Positions 58,648-64,000 of a DNA stretch of 64,000 bases are shown in pieces (within the stretch, counting starts at the first letter, position 1; each line of letters opens with the position of its first letter). The position numbers and the translations under genes are program-made. The notes beneath the pieces were generated by a model. The model saw only the letters and a program-made list of their open reading frames with translations, made no database searches and was not told the origin of the DNA. This DNA comes from RGIG3178 sp942492795. Lineage in GTDB: Bacteria > Bacillota > Clostridia > Christensenellales > QAND01. The stretch spans positions 1,116,001 through 1,180,000 of the forward strand of contig OW818639.1 of the NCBI GenBank assembly GCA_942492795.1, read 5' to 3'.

Positions 58648-59880
58648 ATGGATTCTGATGTGAGAGCGGACCGCAGACGCATTGTGCAGTTGCGCCTGAC
58701 AAATTTTCTGCATGGGGCGTCCGGGGCAACCCTGGGGTTCAACGTGCTTTTTTTGAAAACACAGGGATTATCCCCTGCCACCGTAGGCATCATCATGGGG
58801 ATCAACGCGATCGTCGGCGCCGTGTCCCCGCCGATTTGGGGCATTTTTGCAGACCGCATCCAATCCAAATATAAAATTTTTCTCTACACCATTCTGGGCG
58901 CCTGTGCTGTCAGCGTCTTGATACCCGTATCCGCTTTTGTTTCCGTCAGCGGCGTCATTCTGGCGACGGCCCTGATTCCGTTCATGAGCTTTTTCCGCAT
59001 GCCGAGCCAGGCGATGATCGATGCCGTGACCGTCAATGCATCCACCATCGTACAGGGCATGGAATACAGCAATGTGCGGTACTGGATGTCCATCGGCTTT
59101 ACGATGATGAGTTTCGGCTACAGTTTTCTTGTCAGCCTGTTTGGCGTGGCGTTTCCGTTTTATGCGTACGCGTTTTTTACGGCGCTCCTTTATATGAGCC
59201 GCAAGACGCTCAAACAGTACGATGTAAAAATTGAACACAAGGTTGACAGTTCGGGTGCCAAGGAAGGCTTGCATCTGTCGCGCCTGTTTACAAACTACTA
59301 CCTGATGGTTTTCTTGGTTCTGAATATCATCATGATGGTCCCGCAGAACTGCGGTATGCTGATGCCGTACATGCTGTCGGCAGTGGGGGCCAATTCTTCG
59401 CTGATCGGTACCATCACAGGCGTGCGCGTCTGCGGGGAGATTCTTGTGCTGGTGTTTTCACACAAGATAAGGCGCGTGCTCTCGCCGCCCATGATGATGG
59501 CAATGGCGGTACTGTGTTCGCTTGTCGAACTGATCGCCTATCAGTTCGCCACCGGATTTGTAAGCGTTGCCGGGGCGGCATTCTTTGGCGGCGCATACTT
59601 CGGGTTTATCCTCTCGACCGGATTCAACTATGTCAACAACCTGGCGCCGCACGGATTGAAAGCAACGGCGATTTCGCTTTATTCCATAGGAGGCCCTGTC
59701 GCGGGGGTGATCGTTAACTTCATCGGCGGGCAAATTATAACATATCAGGGCATTCGAACGCTCTACCTGTATGCGGCGGCCTGCATGGTGCTTTGGCTTG
59801 TCGTGTTTGTGCTGTCGTACTATTTCGGCGAGAAGGTTTTAAAAAAGCAGGCACCGATGCCGCTGTTCCGCCGCGCTTAG
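58648..59880 (+). CDS. MFS transporter (MFS_1-like, LacY/NupG-type)
   Basis: The 410-residue protein has about 12 membrane helices. The first half includes 'RLTNFLHGASGATLGFNVLFLKTQGLSPATVGIIMGINAIVGAVSPPIWGIFADRIQSKYKI', with the loop 2-3 G...DR pattern of the major facilitator superfamily. The second half begins after a charged central loop at about residue 205. The substrate cannot be told. The frame extends upstream to 58471 but ATG 58648 follows GGGGAGGAATGGA and fits the expected N-terminus. It is followed 64 bases later by a small gene on the same strand. Confidence 0.88.
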   Translation: MDSDVRADRRRIVQLRLTNFLHGASGATLGFNVLFLKTQGLSPATVGIIMGINAIVGAVSPPIWGIFADRIQSKYKIFLYTILGACAVSVLIPVSAFVSVSGVILATALIPFMSFFRMPSQAMIDAVTVNASTIVQGMEYSNVRYWMSIGFTMMSFGYSFLVSLFGVAFPFYAYAFFTALLYMSRKTLKQYDVKIEHKVDSSGAKEGLHLSRLFTNYYLMVFLVLNIIMMVPQNCGMLMPYMLSAVGANSSLIGTITGVRVCGEILVLVFSHKIRRVLSPPMMMAMAVLCSLVELIAYQFATGFVSVAGAAFFGGAYFGFILSTGFNYVNNLAPHGLKATAISLYSIGGPVAGVIVNFIGGQIITYQGIRTLYLYAAACMVLWLVVFVLSYYFGEKVLKKQAPMPLFRRA

Positions 59881-59944
59881 AGACAATGGCGTCGGGAAAC
59901 ACGGCGCAATACCAAGTGACAGACAGTTGCGGGAAGGTCGAAAA

Positions 59945-60166
59945 ATGGCATTCTGGCATTGGAAAGAGGTTCTGTGCGGACGGGACGAAGAGGCGTTTCG
60001 CCGGGCGAAAAGCATCCTTGAACGAGCCGGTATTGTTTACAAAACCAGGCTTGTAGGTTCGCACAGCATTCTTGGGATTGGGAACAAAGGCCCTGTAAAC
60101 ATTCAATACTATATCTTTGTCCGAAATGAAGATGCGGAAAATGCACGCCACCTTTTAAGGCCGTGA
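59945..60166 (+). CDS. Small DUF2007-like protein
   Basis: The 73-residue protein resembles the DUF2007 'putative signal-transducing' family: an N-terminal strand, 'RAKSILERAGIVYKTR', a short loop, and 'YYIFVRNEDAENARHLL' at the C-terminus (ferredoxin-like fold expected). Its function is unknown. GGGAAGGTCG precedes ATG 59945. It probably shares a transcript with the MFS gene and ends before the terminator at 60215-60239. Confidence 0.7.
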   Translation: MAFWHWKEVLCGRDEEAFRRAKSILERAGIVYKTRLVGSHSILGIGNKGPVNIQYYIFVRNEDAENARHLLRP

Positions 60167-60214
60167 GAAAAGAAACGACAGCGATTCAAAAGCCCGGAAC
60201 ATACAATGATGAGA

Positions 60215-60239
60215 AAAGGCTGCCCTTTAGGCAGCCTTT
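60215..60239. terminator. Bidirectional terminator between convergent genes
   Basis: AAAGGCTGCC and GGCAGCCTTT pair perfectly around CTTTA, between the + strand DUF2007-like gene and the minus-strand gene at 60263. Confidence 0.8.
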
Positions 60240-60262
60240 GTCGATGAGATGGTTTTCCAGCA

Positions 60263-60604
60263 TTATTTTGCATGATATCCCTGCTTTTTCTCGCTTTCCA
60301 GCGAATAAAGCTCGACGCAAAACGACGTATACGGAAACGCTTCCATAAAATCCCTCGGGGAAAAGCAGGTGCGTGAGAACTGCGCAAGCTCACGCTCGTG
60401 TTTTTGCAATACAAGGGGCACGGCGATGTCAAACTCCTTGCATGCCGTTTGCAGACCTGCGGATAGCACCAAATCCTTCGTGCAGGGAAACAGCGTTTCC
60501 ATAACGATCTTCTGACGCCTGTAAAGGGTAGCCCACAGCTTGGTTTCTTCCAATGGCAAATGCCTCGTTTCATGCAACGTTATCTGCATTATAAAAGGCT
60601 GCAT
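60263..60604 (-). CDS. Hypothetical protein
   Basis: The minus-strand frame encodes about 113 residues from ATG 60604 (or 108 from ATG 60589; the frame is open to 60697 but that part overlaps the rex promoter). The sequence is plausible for a soluble helical protein ('TLHETRHLPLEETKLWATLYRRQKIVMETLF', 'QTACKEFDIAVPLVLQKHERELAQFSRTCFSPRDFMEAF'). I do not recognise a family and see no clear ribosome-binding site. A shared terminator beyond its stop supports a real gene. It diverges from rex. Confidence 0.5.
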   Translation of the reverse strand: MQPFIMQITLHETRHLPLEETKLWATLYRRQKIVMETLFPCTKDLVLSAGLQTACKEFDIAVPLVLQKHERELAQFSRTCFSPRDFMEAFPYTSFCVELYSLESEKKQGYHAK

Positions 60605-60647
60605 CACCGATGTAAAGCATTCGCGCCGATTTGATTGCCCAACAGGC

Positions 60648-60675
60648 TTGTGTTCGCGGTTCTGAATGCTATAAT
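60648..60675 (+). promoter_or_regulatory. Promoter of rex
   Basis: TTGTGT (60648-60653) and TATAAT (60670-60675) are 16 bases apart, with a TG-extended -10 (TGCTATAAT). It lies 40 bases upstream of rex. Confidence 0.7.
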
Positions 60676-60714
60676 AGTAACAGACTGGATTTTTCATGAT
60701 TGAGGTAAGAAAAT

Positions 60715-61338
60715 ATGAGCAAATATGTGTCTGAAGCAGTTATTCGACGGTTGCCCAAGTATTACCGCAAGTTGCAGGAATTGCAGGAGCGTGGCGTGGA
60801 GCGTATTTCTTCGCAGGAGCTCAGTGTAGAGATGCAATTGAACGCTTCCCAGATTCGCCGGGATTTCAATTGTTTCGGCGGTTTTGGCCAGCAGGGATAT
60901 GGTTATCAGGTGCAAAAGCTCAAAGAGGAGCTCCATCGGATCCTTGGTCTGGATAAGCAATACCGCTGTGCCATCGTCGGCGCAGGCAATATCGGGCGGG
61001 CCCTTTTAATGTACAAAGGATTTGCCGTCTCAAGCTTTTCGATGGTTGCCATCTTTGACATCAATCCGGATCTGGTTGGCCAGGAGATCGACGGCATCCC
61101 CGTTCGGAGCATGTTTGATATCGACAGCTTTCTCAAGGAAAACAACATCAATCTCGGCATCATCTGCACGCCCAAGGAAACGGCGCAGGATGTATGCGAT
61201 CGGTTCGAGGCGATGGGCATTCGTGCCGTATGGAACTTTGCACCGGTCGAGCTCAAAGGACCGGAATGGATGAGCGTTGAAAACGTCCATCTCTCGGATA
61301 GCTTGTATATGCTGACGTACCGCGTTAACGAAAAATAA
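60715..61338 (+). CDS. rex: Redox-sensing transcriptional repressor Rex
   Basis: Rex represses fermentation and respiration genes and is released by NADH. The 207-residue protein has the N-terminal winged-helix ('VSEAVIRRLPKYYRKLQELQERGVERISSQELSVEMQLNASQIRRDFNCFGGFGQQGYGYQV', residues 5-66) and a Rossmann domain with GAGNIGRAL (about 88-96) and 'IFDINPDLVGQEIDGIPV'. The C-terminal swapped helix ('VENVHLSDSLYMLTYRV') is complete. A possible target is the aldo/keto reductase promoter at 57352. Confidence 0.96.
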   Translation: MSKYVSEAVIRRLPKYYRKLQELQERGVERISSQELSVEMQLNASQIRRDFNCFGGFGQQGYGYQVQKLKEELHRILGLDKQYRCAIVGAGNIGRALLMYKGFAVSSFSMVAIFDINPDLVGQEIDGIPVRSMFDIDSFLKENNINLGIICTPKETAQDVCDRFEAMGIRAVWNFAPVELKGPEWMSVENVHLSDSLYMLTYRVNEK

Positions 61339-61448
61339 GCAAGACATTGTATAAACAATGAAAATACAGCGCTCTCTGACAAGGGAGTGGCACAATTGCA
61401 TCGTTGCATGCTATAATAGTCGCATTCAATTTGAAAAGGAGCAATGGC

Positions 61449-62906
61449 GTGAATAAAAGGAAAGGTCTTCGCATCGTTTTTGGTATTGTGGCAGCTGTCC
61501 TGTTGCTCATGCCGTATACAGTCGGACAGGCTTCGGCGCAGGCGGAAACGGCGCCATCCATCATCATCGACGAAGGGACAATAGCGCAGGGCGTGAAAAT
61601 TGTTTCGCTGGATGTGTCGAATCTTAACGCGGCGCAGGTGCAGCAGCTGTTCCAATCGGAAACCGGACAAGCGATGCTGAATGCGGCAAAGCTTACGCTG
61701 ACGCTGCCCAACGGCACCATCGACGTTGCGTTGAGCGAACTCAAGGCATCCGCGCATGTGGATCAGGCGATTGCAAAAGCGATGAAAATAGGCCGTACCG
61801 GCGGGATCAGCCAGCGGATGCAGGAGATACAAACCGCAAAGTCGGGCACCACCGTTGTGAATATCCCGTACACCTTTGACGAGGCAGCCTTAAACGCTGC
61901 GCTCACGAATGTTGCAAACAGCATCCCGCGCGATACCGTGGCGGGGACGTTTGTGTTTGATGCAAAAAATATCGCCAATCCGTTTACCATCACGGACGGG
62001 CATATCGGCTTTACGCCGGATACCGCAGGGCTTATATCCAACGCCAAAGCGGCGCTTGCAAGCGGCGCCATCCGGGGCGTTGTCATCCCGGGCACCGCAG
62101 CCGCCGACAACGGCGCGCAGGTGCTGATGAAGGGGACAAAGGAGAACACGGTTAAGGTCGCCACGTTCACCACGTCCGTTGCGGGCAGCGCCGGACGGCT
62201 TCAAAACGTCAACAGCGGCGCAACGCTGATCAACGGCTCGATCGTGAAACCCGGCGAAACTTTTTCCGTCAACGATACGCTGGGGCCGCGCGACGGATCG
62301 CACAACGGGTTGTGGGCGAAGGCGCCGACGAATCTGGCAGGCGGTCATGAAATGCAATATGGCGGCGGACTGTGTCAGGTCTCAACCACGCTGTTCAACG
62401 CCGTGTTCCGCGCCGATCTTGAGATCGTGGAATGGGTTCATCATTCCATTCCGTCCGCTTACGTGCAAATCGGGTGCGACGCCACCGTTTCCACCGGCGG
62501 ACCGGATTTTAAATTCAAAAACAACACGGCCTGGCCGGTATACATTGTGATGTACTACAACAAGAGCACGAAGAAGCTGACCACGGATGTCTACGGAAGA
62601 CCGCTGGAACCGGGCATCAAGATTGAATTGGTCGGCAAAAAGACCGGAACAAAACCGCAGCCAGAAACGATCGAATCTAAGGATCTCGAAAAGCTTCCTC
62701 TGCGTGACGGTCGACCTGGCACATACAGCGAAAGCTACAGGGTTTGGTATAAACAGACCACGGCTACGGACGGCAAGACAACATGGACGGAATTCAAGCG
62801 AGAGCTTCTTCATAAAAACCTGTATCCCGCTTTTGCAACCGTGATTGCATGGGTTGATCCAGCGACCAAGCCGACACCCACTCCTACTCCCAGCCCCGCT
62901 CCATAA
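61449..62906 (+). CDS. VanW family exported protein
   Basis: The 485-residue protein has an N-terminal signal/anchor helix (about 7-30, 'FGIVAAVLLLMPYTV'), a pseudo-repeat region with PG_binding_4-like segments (about 35-215), the VanW domain ('SVAGSAGRLQNVNSGATLINGSIVKPGETFSVNDTLGP...MQYGGGLCQVSTTLFNAVFRADLEIVEWVHHS', about 235-330), and a C-terminal tail of Thr-Pro repeats. VanW domains are found in cell-surface proteins and accompany vancomycin resistance, but their role is unclear; here wall binding is likely. Start GTG 61449 follows AAAAGGAG. A paralogue follows directly. Confidence 0.88.
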   Translation: MNKRKGLRIVFGIVAAVLLLMPYTVGQASAQAETAPSIIIDEGTIAQGVKIVSLDVSNLNAAQVQQLFQSETGQAMLNAAKLTLTLPNGTIDVALSELKASAHVDQAIAKAMKIGRTGGISQRMQEIQTAKSGTTVVNIPYTFDEAALNAALTNVANSIPRDTVAGTFVFDAKNIANPFTITDGHIGFTPDTAGLISNAKAALASGAIRGVVIPGTAAADNGAQVLMKGTKENTVKVATFTTSVAGSAGRLQNVNSGATLINGSIVKPGETFSVNDTLGPRDGSHNGLWAKAPTNLAGGHEMQYGGGLCQVSTTLFNAVFRADLEIVEWVHHSIPSAYVQIGCDATVSTGGPDFKFKNNTAWPVYIVMYYNKSTKKLTTDVYGRPLEPGIKIELVGKKTGTKPQPETIESKDLEKLPLRDGRPGTYSESYRVWYKQTTATDGKTTWTEFKRELLHKNLYPAFATVIAWVDPATKPTPTPTPSPAP

Positions 62907-62940
62907 ATGTAACGGATTTTAACCCTAAGAGGAGACCAGT

Positions 62941-64000
62941 ATGCCAAAGAAAAAGAAAAAGAAGAGGGTTAATTTCTTTCGTGTTTTGCGTTTGTCGTTG
63001 ATACTTGTGGTGGTATGTGCGGTAGGACTGGGAGGATATATGCTCTTGGGAAACAGCATACCCGAACAAAAGGAGATGCAGATCCTCTTCGACGCGGGTA
63101 CCATACTGCCCACGACTTCCATCAACGGCGTGGATGTCAGTAATATGACGCCGGCGCAGGCGCGCATCGCCATCAACGATCAGGTGACACAAAAGGCAAG
63201 CGCTATATCCGTCAAGCTCCAATATACCGACCGGGTCGATGTACTGCCCTCGGCGAGCATCGGCATTTTTCCGAATGCAGACGATACCATCCGCAAAGCC
63301 ATGCTCCAAGGGCGTCAGGGCGGTATAACACAACGCAAAAATACACTCGCGAGCGGAACGGTGCAGGTGCTGACGCTCTCCTATGTTTATGACGAAAAAA
63401 CACTGGAGCAGAATGTACGATCTGCTGCCGCCGCGTTGAACACAGCCGCCATCGAGCCTATGGTCAGTGTGGACGAAAACGATCAGCTGATCGTCAGCGA
63501 AGGCAAGGACGGAATCGTCCTTGATGTGGAAACCTTTGTCACGCGCGTCAAGGCCGCCGTGACCAGCGGAACGTTCGGGCCGGTGCAAATGCCCGGAACG
63601 CCGTTGAAGGCTACGCTCAATACGGTGGAGGTCAAGGCAAACACCGTAAAGCGTTCTGAGTTCTCCACCATTTTTACCGATGCCAGCACGTCCGGGCGGG
63701 CGATGAACATCAAGAAGATGGCAGCCGTTTTATCCGGGCAGGCGGTGCTGCCGGGCGCTGAATTCTCTGTCAATACGCTGGCGGGGGACCGCACCATCGC
63801 CAACGGCTGGTATATGGCAAAGGGCATTGAAAACGGCGTTTACACCGACCAGCCGGGCGGGGGGATATGCCAGGTTTCAACGACGCTGTACGACGCAGTC
63901 TTAAAGGCGGATCTTCAAATAACCGAGCGCAGGCCGCACAGCATCCCGTCGCACTATGTCAACCGCGCGTTCGACGCGACGGTCAACAGCGGCGGACCGG
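62941..64000 (+). CDS. VanW family exported protein (3'-truncated by window end)
   Basis: The reading frame from ATG 62941 (AAGAGGAGACCAGT upstream) runs open to the end of the window, 353 codons. It has a Lys-rich N-terminus, one membrane helix (about 16-37), PG_binding_4-like segments ('TTSINGVDVSNMTPAQARIAI...', 'NTVKRSEFSTIFTDASTS'), and the VanW domain ('MAAVLSGQAVLPGAEFSVNTLAGDRT...GGGICQVSTTLYDAVLKADLQITERRPHSIPSHYV') cut at the right edge. It shares domain order with the previous gene and lies 34 bases after it, so they are a tandem paralogous pair. Confidence 0.88.
   Translation, partial: MPKKKKKKRVNFFRVLRLSLILVVVCAVGLGGYMLLGNSIPEQKEMQILFDAGTILPTTSINGVDVSNMTPAQARIAINDQVTQKASAISVKLQYTDRVDVLPSASIGIFPNADDTIRKAMLQGRQGGITQRKNTLASGTVQVLTLSYVYDEKTLEQNVRSAAAALNTAAIEPMVSVDENDQLIVSEGKDGIVLDVETFVTRVKAAVTSGTFGPVQMPGTPLKATLNTVEVKANTVKRSEFSTIFTDASTSGRAMNIKKMAAVLSGQAVLPGAEFSVNTLAGDRTIANGWYMAKGIENGVYTDQPGGGICQVSTTLYDAVLKADLQITERRPHSIPSHYVNRAFDATVNSGGP

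Overview
The window is a chromosomal stretch of a flagellated, probably Gram-positive endospore-lineage Firmicute of class Clostridia. The evidence is the SigD/FlgM/FliW-CsrA motility circuit, a fused CheC-FliN switch protein (FliY), SwrB- and SwrD-like genes, Rex, a cysteine T-box leader, and the order cysE-cysS-...-mrnC-thyX-rlmB-sigH. Base composition is moderate. The genus cannot be told from the sequence.

Layout. (1) 1-8091: late-export half of a fla operon: fliQ (cut by the window edge), fliR, flhB, flhA, flhF, flhG, a PilZ/YcgR-type gene, sigD and a swrB-like gene. (2) 8134-13475: a SigD-dependent operon: flhO, flhP, yvyF, flgM, flgN, flgK, flgL. (3) 13590-14390: fliW-csrA with its own SigA-type promoter and terminator. 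(4) 14400-19300: accessory insert: an AT-rich locus for an exported protein of 14 RCC1 repeats (two predicted seven-bladed propellers), a GNAT acetyltransferase, a MITE-like palindromic repeat, and an intact IS3-family element with target duplication. (5) 19413-20652 (minus): flagellin with SigD promoter and a leader hairpin that looks like a CsrA target. (6) 21141-34110: basal-body/hook/motor operon fliF-G-H-I-J-K, flgD, flgE, swrD-like flbD, motA, motB, fliL, fliM, fliY. (7) 34421-41802: three GT-C-type membrane glycosyltransferase-like proteins (the last two are tandem paralogues), two lipoproteins and a NAGPA-type phosphodiester glycosidase. (8) 41947-50302: a RlmL-like methyltransferase and MurG on the minus strand, T-box-cysE-cysS, an M14 peptidase lipoprotein, a DUF1461 protein and tsaD. 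(9) 50356-55377: DnaA-box cluster, cwlD-like amidase, mrnC, thyX, rlmB, sigH, tRNA-Gly(CCC), tuf. (10) 55378-64000: hairpin-rich repeat region, DUF3810 protein, aldo/keto reductase, MFS transporter, DUF2007-like protein, rex and two VanW-family proteins (the second cut by the window end).

How it works together. SigD made in block 1 would drive blocks 2 and 5. FlgM inhibits SigD until it is exported. FliW sequesters CsrA until flagellin titrates FliW, and CsrA then represses flagellin translation through the leader hairpin. The usual single fla/che order is broken here: fliQ...sigD lies about 34 kb before fliY rather than after it. flgB, flgC, fliE, fliD, fliS and chemotaxis genes are absent from the window. 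The most interesting points are the CsrA-type flagellin leader hairpin, the double RCC1 propeller protein, the apparent ATC start of fliK, an RBS-sequestering hairpin in the IS, and the hairpin repeat families.
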